NCBI RefSeq assembly: GCF_002102345.1
Contig: NZ_LQPP01000013.1
Location: 248,001 to 312,000 of the forward strand
Direction of reading: 5' to 3'
Length of the DNA: 64,000 nt
DNA from: Mycolicibacterium peregrinum
Lineage (GTDB): Bacteria > Actinomycetota > Actinomycetes > Mycobacteriales > Mycobacteriaceae
In this document: piece by piece, positions 9,009-17,321 of the stretch
How positions within the stretch are numbered: position 1 is the first letter of the stretch
How the letters are laid out: each line of letters opens with the position of its first letter
The notes under the pieces: generated by a model
Seen by the model: the letters and a program-made list of their open reading frames with translations, nothing else
Database searches by the model: none
Told to the model about the DNA's origin: nothing
Translations under genes and position numbers: made by a program

Positions 9009-12000
9009 TGCGACGATTCCTGGTAGTGGGATGCGGCGGTTCGGGTGGCGCCACGTTGGCGTTCATGATGGACCAGCTTCGCTCCGAACTGCACGCCGCC
9101 GGCGTCGACAAGGTGCTGTCGGGTTGGCAATTCGTGCACATCGATGTGCCCAGCGCCGCCGAATCGGGGCCTGAGGGTCTCGCCAACGTGCCCGCGCAGG
9201 GCGGCAGCTACATCGGTTGTGGTCCGCAGGGCAGCAGCTACACGATCCTCGACGGCGCACTGTCCCAGCGGCTGGCCGCCGACGGTGCGCTCGACGCCAT
9301 CGCCACCTGGGCGCCGCGCAATCCGCAAGAGGTGACCAACCCGATCTCGGCAGGCGCGGGGCAGTACCGCGCCATCGGCCGGATGATCACGCTGAGTAAG
9401 GCCAGTGAGATCCATGCCCGGCTGCAGGCGGCCTGGGACGCCTTGTTCCGGGTCGAGACCATCTCGGAGATGTCGACGGTCAGCGTGCCCGGCATGGGCC
9501 GGTTCGACCCCAACGAGCCGCCGCTGGTGCTCGTGGTGTCGTCGATGGCCGGCGGTGCGGGCGCGTCGATGGCGCTGGACATCTGCCGGCTGCTGACCCT
9601 CGTCACCGGCCTGGACCCCAAGCTGATGGGCGTCTTCATGGTGACCCCCGACATCTTCGAGTCGCTCCCCGAGAGTGCCCGGATCGGTGTCCGGGCCAAC
9701 GCGCTGGCCATGCTGGGCGAGATTGTCGCCAGCCAGACCGGCGCGGCCCGCGAACACGACGTGCGCATCTTGCGGGCGTTGGGCCAGCATCACGGTGACG
9801 GCGAGCCGATCCCGTTCGCCCGTGTCTTCCCGGTGGGCCGCTACATCGGCGCCGACCGCACCCTGTTCGGCGACGGCTCCCAGTACGCGGTGTACCGCGG
9901 TCTGGCCCGCGGGTTGGCCGGTCTGATGATGAGCGGTAAGGCCAGCGATCAGTTCGTGTCCTACGACCTCGGCAACACCGCGTCCCCGACCGGGGACCGT
10001 GACGTGCTGGGCTGGGGTATCTCCTCGTGGGATGTGTTGCCGTGGGGCACCTACGGTTTCTCCAGCCTGAGCATGGGACGGGACCGCTACGCCGAGTACG
10101 CCGCGCAGCGCCTGGCCCGCAGCTGTGCCGACAAGCTGTCGTTCGGGCACCTGCAGGCCGGCAATCCGGCGTCCAGCAACGAACAGCTGGACACGCTGCT
10201 GAGCAGCCAGTGGCAGGCGCACTGCAACGAGCTGCGGATGCCGGCTGCGGCCGGCGACGAGCAGGCACGCGTCGGCATCCTGGGTAACTGGATCGCCAAC
10301 GGCGCCTTCCCGCCCGAGGCGGTGTCCTCCACCGTCAACGGGCTGATCGAGCGGCAACTGCGCGGCTACCTGCCCAACCCCCAGGGCATGTCCGCCGAGC
10401 AGTGGGTGCCGGTGTTCCGTCAGGCCGTGATGAACCGGCGCGCCGACCTGGCCCGGGCCTGCTCCGAGACCGCGTACGCGATGGTGTTCTCCTGGCACCG
10501 GGAGTTCGCCGAGCAGGTGGAGAGGATGGTCGGTACCGCGGCTGCCTCGCTCGGTCTGCCCTACGCCCGCGAGCTGATCGACCGGCTGCGCCTGCACCTC
10601 GACAGCGTGCTGGCACCCGGCATCGCGCAACTCGGCGCCATGGGTCCGCCCGATATCGTCGCGATCCCTCCGCAGGTCGACGCCGCCCTGCGGTCGTTGC
10701 GCGGCGTGATGACGAACGCCGACCAGGTGCTGGGCATCGCACTGGACGGTTTCCGCTCGACGGTGCGCCGCCAGCTCTACGCCGACGCCGCGGCCCGGAT
10801 GGCCGACGTGCTGCGGGTGATGGGCGCCGAATTGCTGGCGCCGCTGCGCGATGCGCTGGGCGAGGCGATGATCCTGCTGGAGAAGGCCCGGTCCGAGCCT
10901 CCTTCAGACGTCGGCCTGGCCCGCCTGTCCACCGACCAGTACGTGGCGTGGCCGTCCGACGCCGACGAGCTGGTGCCCTCACGGTTCGCCGAAGCCAACA
11001 ACGAGGTGCTGCTGATCAGCTCCTCGGCGTTCAAACAGCGCTACGAAACCGACCTGCCCAAGGCGGTGGGCGGTTCGAACGCGATGATTCCGCTGCGCAC
11101 CGCCGTCGACGACGCCACCACCCGGGTGATCCTCGGCCTGTGGCAGACCACCGGCGGCACGGCAGCCCCGGGCGGGCTCATCGAACGCACCGCGACGTGG
11201 GTGACCCGGGCACTGGGGACCGATCCGGAGAACGGGCGGCCTCGGGTGCCGTCGATGGCGCAGTTCGACGTGCACACCCGGCCCGCCGAACTGCTGGCGC
11301 GGGCCCGGCTCTACGTGGGACGCCCCGGTGAGTCGTTCGAGGAGTTCTGCAAGGTCTCGTTGCGTGACTACGTGCAGGGCGCGGGCGCCTCGGAATCGGA
11401 GCTGGTCAATCGGCGTCGTGACATCGACACCAAGTTCGCCGAGGCCCTGTCACTGGCCCGGCCGCTGGCCAGTGTCAACGACCAGGCGTTGCAGCGTGTG
11501 CACCCCGGCCAGCAGGTCGAGTACCGGTACAAGTTCTCCGAGATCCCGTTCGCCGGCCAGCCCGTGGCCGAAACGCTGGCCGAGGTGCTGCGCGCCAACC
11601 CGCGCATCGACCAGGCCACCAAGGACAACTACGGCCGGTCGCTGTCCGACGAGGACAGCGTCACCCGCATCGACATCTTCGGGTCCTACCCGAACTACTC
11701 GCCGCTGGTGTTCGATTCGGTGCTCAAGCCGGCCGCGCAGCAGTGGGCGCAGACCGCCGGTCCGGGCCGGGGGGCGTTCTGGCGGTACCGCCGCTCGCGG
11801 CCGTTGTCGGCGTCGCTGCCGATGACCGACGCCGAACGGCGCACCATGACCGCGGGGTGGTTCCTCGGGCAGATGCTCGGACGGATCCAGATCCCGGCGT
11901 CGCCGTTCACCGATCCGGTGCGCATCTACGACGGCGACGACAACCAGTGGCTGAGCTTCCCGAATCCGCTGCTGACTCCACCGTCGGCGTTCACCGCGTC

Positions 12001-12556
12001 CTACGACTGGCTGCCCGCCGTGCTGGAGTCCAGCCTGCTGGCCATCGCCACCTCCCATGAACCGCCGGTGATGCGATCGCTGCGGCCGTACACGGTGCTG
12101 CGTGCGCTCTATGACTCGCACAGCCAGGACCCGGCCAGCGGCATCGTCGAGCTGTCGGCGGCGGCGCTGGTGCGGGAGTTCCTCAAGACCGGAACATCCG
12201 GTCCGGGGATCACTTCCCGGGTCGGGCCGATCGCGGCCGCACAGACCGCCGAGGATCGGCAGGCGGCCGCCGAAACGTGGTTGGGCAACGTCCGCGACGT
12301 CGCGGCCCAGTACCTGCCGGCCGATACCCCCGGAGCCACCCCCGATGGTGCGTTCACGACCGTCGCCACCCGGTCCAAGGCGGCCAAGACGCCGATCTTC
12401 CGTGACCTGGCGCCCGATGTCTTCTGGGCGACCGAAGCGCTGATCAAGCTGTTGCAGCGCGAGGGTGCGGCGTTGGCTCAGGGTGAGACGGCCGGTGCGG
12501 GCGCGTTCTTCGATGACGGCGGCTCGGTCGTCATTCCCGACGGCGGGACGTTCTGA
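9008..12556 (+). CDS. Large tubulin-like protein (Tubulin_2 type)
   Basis: A 1182-residue cytoplasmic protein. It opens with a nucleotide-binding strand and glycine loop (MRRFLVVGCGGSGG, residues 1-14) followed by a helix. At residues about 175-187 it has VVSSMAGGAGAS, corresponding to the glycine-rich T4 signature of tubulin and FtsZ (GGGTGTG/GGTGSG). This layout matches the bacterial tubulin-like family found next to vWA and GTPase-associated proteins in actinobacteria. The remaining 800 or so residues are helical and unassigned. It has no signal peptide or membrane helix. The ATG overlaps the stop of the vWA gene by one base and has a good GGAGAAGGAG site. Whether it binds GTP or polymerises is unknown. 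Confidence 0.82.
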   Translation: MRRFLVVGCGGSGGATLAFMMDQLRSELHAAGVDKVLSGWQFVHIDVPSAAESGPEGLANVPAQGGSYIGCGPQGSSYTILDGALSQRLAADGALDAIATWAPRNPQEVTNPISAGAGQYRAIGRMITLSKASEIHARLQAAWDALFRVETISEMSTVSVPGMGRFDPNEPPLVLVVSSMAGGAGASMALDICRLLTLVTGLDPKLMGVFMVTPDIFESLPESARIGVRANALAMLGEIVASQTGAAREHDVRILRALGQHHGDGEPIPFARVFPVGRYIGADRTLFGDGSQYAVYRGLARGLAGLMMSGKASDQFVSYDLGNTASPTGDRDVLGWGISSWDVLPWGTYGFSSLSMGRDRYAEYAAQRLARSCADKLSFGHLQAGNPASSNEQLDTLLSSQWQAHCNELRMPAAAGDEQARVGILGNWIANGAFPPEAVSSTVNGLIERQLRGYLPNPQGMSAEQWVPVFRQAVMNRRADLARACSETAYAMVFSWHREFAEQVERMVGTAAASLGLPYARELIDRLRLHLDSVLAPGIAQLGAMGPPDIVAIPPQVDAALRSLRGVMTNADQVLGIALDGFRSTVRRQLYADAAARMADVLRVMGAELLAPLRDALGEAMILLEKARSEPPSDVGLARLSTDQYVAWPSDADELVPSRFAEANNEVLLISSSAFKQRYETDLPKAVGGSNAMIPLRTAVDDATTRVILGLWQTTGGTAAPGGLIERTATWVTRALGTDPENGRPRVPSMAQFDVHTRPAELLARARLYVGRPGESFEEFCKVSLRDYVQGAGASESELVNRRRDIDTKFAEALSLARPLASVNDQALQRVHPGQQVEYRYKFSEIPFAGQPVAETLAEVLRANPRIDQATKDNYGRSLSDEDSVTRIDIFGSYPNYSPLVFDSVLKPAAQQWAQTAGPGRGAFWRYRRSRPLSASLPMTDAERRTMTAGWFLGQMLGRIQIPASPFTDPVRIYDGDDNQWLSFPNPLLTPPSAFTASYDWLPAVLESSLLAIATSHEPPVMRSLRPYTVLRALYDSHSQDPASGIVELSAAALVREFLKTGTSGPGITSRVGPIAAAQTAEDRQAAAETWLGNVRDVAAQYLPADTPGATPDGAFTTVATRSKAAKTPIFRDLAPDVFWATEALIKLLQREGAALAQGETAGAGAFFDDGGSVVIPDGGTF

Positions 12557-12558
12557 CG

Positions 12559-15228
12559 ATGTCGCTGCCCGGGACAACTCCGCCCGCCGCGCCGCAGCGG
12601 GCGTTGACGGTGCTGCTGGCGCCCCGCCCACAGACCGAGGAGATCCTGTCCGTCCTGGTGGATTACTCCGCGGTCGGTCTGATCGGCTCGTTCGTGTGGG
12701 TCGACGCCGCCGAAGTCGGCGACAGCTCCACGCACGGAACGCTGGTGCGCGACGGGCAAGGCGAGCCGGTGGTGTTGCAGCAGATGCTGACCGGTGAACG
12801 CTATGACCGGATCCGCATCGCGGTGCTCGTCCCAGTCGACGTGCCGGCGACCGATCGGGTCCCGCTGGCGGTCGAGCAGGCCGTGGAGCAGACCGTCCGC
12901 AGCAGTTCGATGGGTGCCCCGATCAACCTGCTGCGGCTGTTGTTCACCCGCGGCGACGCGATCCCCACCACTCCCGACCTGGCGTTGGTGCTCGAGGGTT
13001 GGCACAACCTGTTGATCGCGCCGGAAGATTCGGCGGCGCCCGGTCTGGGTGCGGTGGCCTGGGGCCGGCTCACCGATCCGCTGGACGTGGCGCAGTTCGC
13101 CGCTCCGGTGGTGGCCGGCGTGACGGGGTTGTGGGCCGGGGTGGACCAGGGGCCCTTCGACACGCTGGAGATCCTGCCCGGGCAGACGGTACGCGCGGTG
13201 CGGGCGTTCTATCGGTGGCTGGACACCGACGGCGTGGAGGAAGGCCTGCGGGCGCACCTGTTCGACCCGACGGGCCGGCTGCCGCTGCCCCGCGGCGGCC
13301 AGGTGCCGGTGGTCTACGTCGAGGATGTCCCGACCGCCGCCCAGTCGATGGCGCGCGCGTTGTGGACGAAACACCGTGACGTGCTGCGCGGTCCGAGGAT
13401 CGCGGCGAATGCAGGCCCGGAGCAGGCCATTTCGATCTGGGCCGCGATGAAGATGTTCCTCAAGTTCATGGGTGCGGCCGTGCGCAGCGCGCCCGCGGCG
13501 TGGTGGTCGGCAGTGATGGGGACGGTCACCTCGGCGGTGGTCACCACGGTGCAGAGCACCGTCTTCGGCCGCACCGACTCGGCGTTCGCCGTGGTCGCCG
13601 ACACCACCCAATCCGACTGGCAGGACCTGGGCCGTAGCGCGGAAACCCTGAGCAACGCCCTGGGCGGGCAGCCGGAACATTTCGCCCAGCAGGACATGAG
13701 CGGGTTGTGGACCGACTTCGTCAACGGCGCACTGACTTTGGCCGATGGAGGCCGCCGCGCCGGCGGGCTGGAGCCCGTGCAGGTCGGCGCGGCCATCGGG
13801 GTGGTCTACAACGCCGCCGACGTGGTGCCGAGCGCGGCTGAGCGTTTTCAGGGCATTCCGACGTCGCTGGCGGCGGTGATCGGCGTCAGCTCGGTGGAGG
13901 GCGCCGACGTGCTCGGTGCGGCCAACCTTCGGGATCGGCTGCAGCGCGCGTATTCCGACCCGGCGGCCGGCGTGGAGGCCCGGAACACCGGCACCGAGCT
14001 CGATCGCTGGCAGGCGTCCGTCACGAAAAGCTATGCCTGGCAGGTCAGCTCGATCCTGGCCGATTTCATGCACCGGGGGCGTGCCGAGGTGGCGGATCTG
14101 GTGTCCCAGATTCAGACGCTGGCGAACCGCGGTGCGGTCGACGAGCGGCTGAAGGCGCGGCAGCAGGCCATCAGCACCATCCTGAAAACGTTCACCTGGG
14201 CGCTCCTGGCCGTGCTGGTGATCCTGATCGGTGTGGCCGCCATGGACTGGGTGCGTTGGAAGTTCGCACTGGCCACCGGCGGAGCCCTGATCGGTCTGTA
14301 CATCGTCGTGTCGATGGCGTTGTTCCTGCTCGGTCAGAGAGACCTGTTCGCCGAGATGAACATGCGCAAATCGCAGGCCGCCGAACTGGACGCCCTGCAG
14401 GCGAACCTACGTACCGCATTGCAGGACGTGGGCCGGTTGTCGACGGCCTACGGCCAGCTGCTGGCCTGGTGCAGGACCCTGGGCACCGTGCTGCGGGCGC
14501 CCTTCGGTGCGCCACCGCCGGCACGCCCGCCGGTCGGTCAACTCGTCGCGGGGTTGCCGCGGTCCACCCAGGTCGGGGTGGCGATGGCATCAACGGAGCA
14601 GGCCGACAACGCCATTCACGGCATCCAGAGCCGGCTCTATGCGTTGGGCTGGCTGAGCAAACCGTGGGAGGACATGGTCGGTGAGGCGGCCGCGCGGTTG
14701 CGTGAGGAACCGACGGCGTTGTTCAAGCAGCCCGGCGTCGGCTCGTCCTCGGGGCTCGACCAGTGGTCTCAGGCGGTGATCGGCGGCCGGGTGAAACCCA
14801 CTGGCGCCGACGCGCTGTGGGCCCGGGTGGAGCACATGTTCAACGACGACAGCGGGACTGGGGTGAGTGACACGCTGACCCGAAACGTCCTGGTGCCCAC
14901 CATCGGTCGGCAGGTGCCCGCCCAGCAGTTCAGCGCCGGGATCACCGATCACCGGCCCGGTCATGCCGCCCCGTTCGACGCGTCGCTGTTCACGCATGCC
15001 GCTGTGACGGCGGGCCGTTCGGCGGTCGCCGTGGACAAGGTGACCGTCAACCGTCGCGGGCTGGGTTACCGGGCGGTCGTGGTGCAGGCCAGCGACGGTC
15101 TGCCGCCGTATGACTTCGCGTTGTTCGAGACTCCGGTGGCGGTGATGCCCGGCGTCGAGGACGAGCCGACAACGATGATCAGCCGGGCCGACCTTGGTGT
15201 GCCGCCCGGGGAGGACATGGTGTTCTAG
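12559..15228 (+). CDS. Large two-helix membrane protein of the cluster, unknown family
   Basis: An 889-residue protein that I cannot assign to a named family. Residues about 1-430 appear globular and cytoplasmic (ALTVLLAPRPQTEEILSVLVDYSAVGLIGSFVW near the start). Two adjacent transmembrane helices lie at about 543-565 and 570-592, separated by a short MDWVRWK turn, and are followed by a charged helical stretch with coiled-coil character (RKSQAAELDALQANLRTALQDVG). The last 150 residues are again globular. With both long flanks on the same side, the protein would be tied to the inner face of the membrane by a hairpin. It starts two bases after the tubulin-like gene, so it is almost certainly part of the same operon and a candidate membrane scaffold. 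Confidence 0.7.
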   Translation: MSLPGTTPPAAPQRALTVLLAPRPQTEEILSVLVDYSAVGLIGSFVWVDAAEVGDSSTHGTLVRDGQGEPVVLQQMLTGERYDRIRIAVLVPVDVPATDRVPLAVEQAVEQTVRSSSMGAPINLLRLLFTRGDAIPTTPDLALVLEGWHNLLIAPEDSAAPGLGAVAWGRLTDPLDVAQFAAPVVAGVTGLWAGVDQGPFDTLEILPGQTVRAVRAFYRWLDTDGVEEGLRAHLFDPTGRLPLPRGGQVPVVYVEDVPTAAQSMARALWTKHRDVLRGPRIAANAGPEQAISIWAAMKMFLKFMGAAVRSAPAAWWSAVMGTVTSAVVTTVQSTVFGRTDSAFAVVADTTQSDWQDLGRSAETLSNALGGQPEHFAQQDMSGLWTDFVNGALTLADGGRRAGGLEPVQVGAAIGVVYNAADVVPSAAERFQGIPTSLAAVIGVSSVEGADVLGAANLRDRLQRAYSDPAAGVEARNTGTELDRWQASVTKSYAWQVSSILADFMHRGRAEVADLVSQIQTLANRGAVDERLKARQQAISTILKTFTWALLAVLVILIGVAAMDWVRWKFALATGGALIGLYIVVSMALFLLGQRDLFAEMNMRKSQAAELDALQANLRTALQDVGRLSTAYGQLLAWCRTLGTVLRAPFGAPPPARPPVGQLVAGLPRSTQVGVAMASTEQADNAIHGIQSRLYALGWLSKPWEDMVGEAAARLREEPTALFKQPGVGSSSGLDQWSQAVIGGRVKPTGADALWARVEHMFNDDSGTGVSDTLTRNVLVPTIGRQVPAQQFSAGITDHRPGHAAPFDASLFTHAAVTAGRSAVAVDKVTVNRRGLGYRAVVVQASDGLPPYDFALFETPVAVMPGVEDEPTTMISRADLGVPPGEDMVF

Positions 15229-15230
15229 CG

Positions 15231-17321
15231 ATGAATGATCCACGTCCGGCTCCCGACAACGACGACGATCCGCGGTTGGCGCCGCTGCTGGCCTGGCGTC
15301 AGCAGTTGCTCGACTCGGGGGTCGTGGCCGCCCGCAGCTTCAAGGAAGCCCATGTGCGCCTGGTGTTGCGATCGGGTTGCACCGACGTCGAACGGATCCG
15401 GGCCATGCTGCCGGGGTCGGTGGCCGAGCACGCCGAGGACATGGCCCGGGTGCTGGCCGAGTTGGGTGACGCAGGTCGGGGGCCCGACGCCGCCTCGGGG
15501 CGGCACCGCTCCGGCGAATCGGTAACCGAGTCCGTGACCGAAACCGTCGAGACGCCGGCCCCGCCGGGCCCGCCGGTGTCTCCTGCGCCGGCTCGGCAGG
15601 CCGAAACCGCGCCGCCGCCTCCCACGCCGGTCGAAACGCCGTTGAGCGCAGCCGATTTCGCGCCGTTCGCGTTCGGTGCCCAGCAGCCGCCGAGTCACAA
15701 CATCGCGTTGCGGCGACGCCCGGACGGCGCTGCGCTGGACCTGAGCTGGCCGCCCTACGAGTCGGCTGAACCGGTGGTGCTCTACCGCCTGGTCAGCGCC
15801 GAGGGTGACGCACCGTATGCGCCGGACCGGGCTGACCTGGTGGCCGCCACCCCAAACCCGTACGCCGAAGACGCTCGGCCCGCCACTTCTGCGGCCAGGC
15901 ATTTCCAGGTGTGGGTCAACGTCGGGTCGTCGCGTGCCGATGCGCTCGCCGCCCAACCGGTGCTGTACGCCGCCGGGGTACTGGTCAGCCCGCTCACCGC
16001 GTTCGACATCCGGGAGGATTCCGGACGGGTCATCGGACAGTGGGCGGTGCCGACCGGGGTGAGTGCGGTGTTCGTCTACCGCATCCCGGCCGAAGAAGCC
16101 GGCCGTGACGGCCCTCAGTACCGGATCCTGGCCGACAGCGCCAATCTTTCCGGGTTCATCGACACCGGCACCGTTCGCGGGCAGCGCTATCTGTACCGGG
16201 CCCGGTGCGCGGCCAACGTGGACGGCGTGCTGCGACTTTCCGAAGCGGTCGAGGTCGACGTCGCGGTGTCTGCGGTGCTGGAGCCGGTCACCGACCTGGC
16301 GGTGGTGGCCGGTGGCGACGGCTCGGTGTTCGACCTGACCTGGACGCCTCCGCCCGCCGGGCGCGTGGTGATCTACCGCAGCGAGAACGGGCCGAACGCC
16401 GGCGCCGATTCCGCCGAACTGGCCGAGGACGCCCTCGAACAAGTGGGGCTCACGCCCGAGCTGCAGCTGACCCAGCCGGTGGTCACGCGGCACACCCAGG
16501 ACGGCAGGCCGGAGTCGGTGTTGGTCGCGGTGTCGTGGCCGACCGACTGGAGCCGTGCCTACCTGACGCCGGTGACGCTGCTCGGCGGGCGTGCACTGCT
16601 GGGTAAGACGCTGTCCTCGGTGCGCACCGGCACCATCACCGACATCGAGCTGGCCGAGTACTGCAACAAACAGGTGCTGACCTTCGACTGGCCTGACGGC
16701 GCCGCCGGCGTCGTGATGTACCTGGCTCCCAAGGGACACGATCCGCGTGACGGGCTCACCGGCAAGTCGTTCGAGATCTCGCTGCAGGAGTACGAGAAGT
16801 ACGGCGGCATGCAGTTGACCGGGCAATTGCCGGTGGGCGGCTGCTCGCTGCACCTGGCACCGGTGGCGTTCTCCGGCGGCCGGCGCGTCACCGGCACCGT
16901 CACCAGCACCGAGTACGCCGGGCTGCTTCGGCTGCAGTACGCCGTGCAGGTCGTCCGTGACCCCAACGGTTTCCCGGTTTCCGCCACGATCGCGATGCGC
17001 TCCGAACACGACCTGCCGGGGTCTCCGGCTTTCGTGTTGGTCAACAATCCACAGCGGATTCCGCTCGGCGTACATGACGGCCAGGCCGTCGACGTGGCGC
17101 CGCTCACCGAGCAGGGCCAGATCGGCGACCGGCCTTCGAAGGAGTTGCGCTGGACGGCCCTCACCACGACCGGCGCCGGCGAGCTGTGGGCCGCTGACGT
17201 GCGTGGCTTGCAAGGATGGATCAGGTTGTTCGTGAACACCCCCACGCCCGCGCGGCTCCGCGTCATCGCTCTGCTCGACCCGCCGGTGGAGACCCTGCGA
17301 CTCACCCCGCCGGCGCGATGA
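15231..17321 (+). CDS. Fibronectin-III-like repeat protein of the cluster
   Basis: A 696-residue protein without a signal peptide. Residues 1-90 are helical (LAPLLAWRQQLLDSGVVAARSF, then a region rich in basic and acidic residues). Residues about 95-140 are a Pro/Ala/Thr linker. From about 155 onward there are repeated modules with the fibronectin type III pattern LDLSWPP..VVLYR, VIGQWAVP..VFVYR and FDLTWTPP..VVIYR, each a Trp-containing strand followed by a hydrophobic-Tyr-Arg strand. FN3 domains are mostly extracellular, so a cytoplasmic version lying between an unknown membrane protein and a GAP1-like protein is unusual. The stop overlaps the next ATG by four bases. It may act as an adaptor; no enzymatic motif is visible. 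Confidence 0.72.
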   Translation: MNDPRPAPDNDDDPRLAPLLAWRQQLLDSGVVAARSFKEAHVRLVLRSGCTDVERIRAMLPGSVAEHAEDMARVLAELGDAGRGPDAASGRHRSGESVTESVTETVETPAPPGPPVSPAPARQAETAPPPPTPVETPLSAADFAPFAFGAQQPPSHNIALRRRPDGAALDLSWPPYESAEPVVLYRLVSAEGDAPYAPDRADLVAATPNPYAEDARPATSAARHFQVWVNVGSSRADALAAQPVLYAAGVLVSPLTAFDIREDSGRVIGQWAVPTGVSAVFVYRIPAEEAGRDGPQYRILADSANLSGFIDTGTVRGQRYLYRARCAANVDGVLRLSEAVEVDVAVSAVLEPVTDLAVVAGGDGSVFDLTWTPPPAGRVVIYRSENGPNAGADSAELAEDALEQVGLTPELQLTQPVVTRHTQDGRPESVLVAVSWPTDWSRAYLTPVTLLGGRALLGKTLSSVRTGTITDIELAEYCNKQVLTFDWPDGAAGVVMYLAPKGHDPRDGLTGKSFEISLQEYEKYGGMQLTGQLPVGGCSLHLAPVAFSGGRRVTGTVTSTEYAGLLRLQYAVQVVRDPNGFPVSATIAMRSEHDLPGSPAFVLVNNPQRIPLGVHDGQAVDVAPLTEQGQIGDRPSKELRWTALTTTGAGELWAADVRGLQGWIRLFVNTPTPARLRVIALLDPPVETLRLTPPAR

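Noticed and set aside
8840..10630. A long minus-strand frame across the start of the tubulin-like gene
   Set aside because: Rich in His, Arg, Gly and Gln with no domain; shadow of the plus-strand genes.
15225..17213. A 662-codon minus-strand frame
   Set aside because: Antisense to the FN3-like gene with no motifs and no ribosome-binding site.
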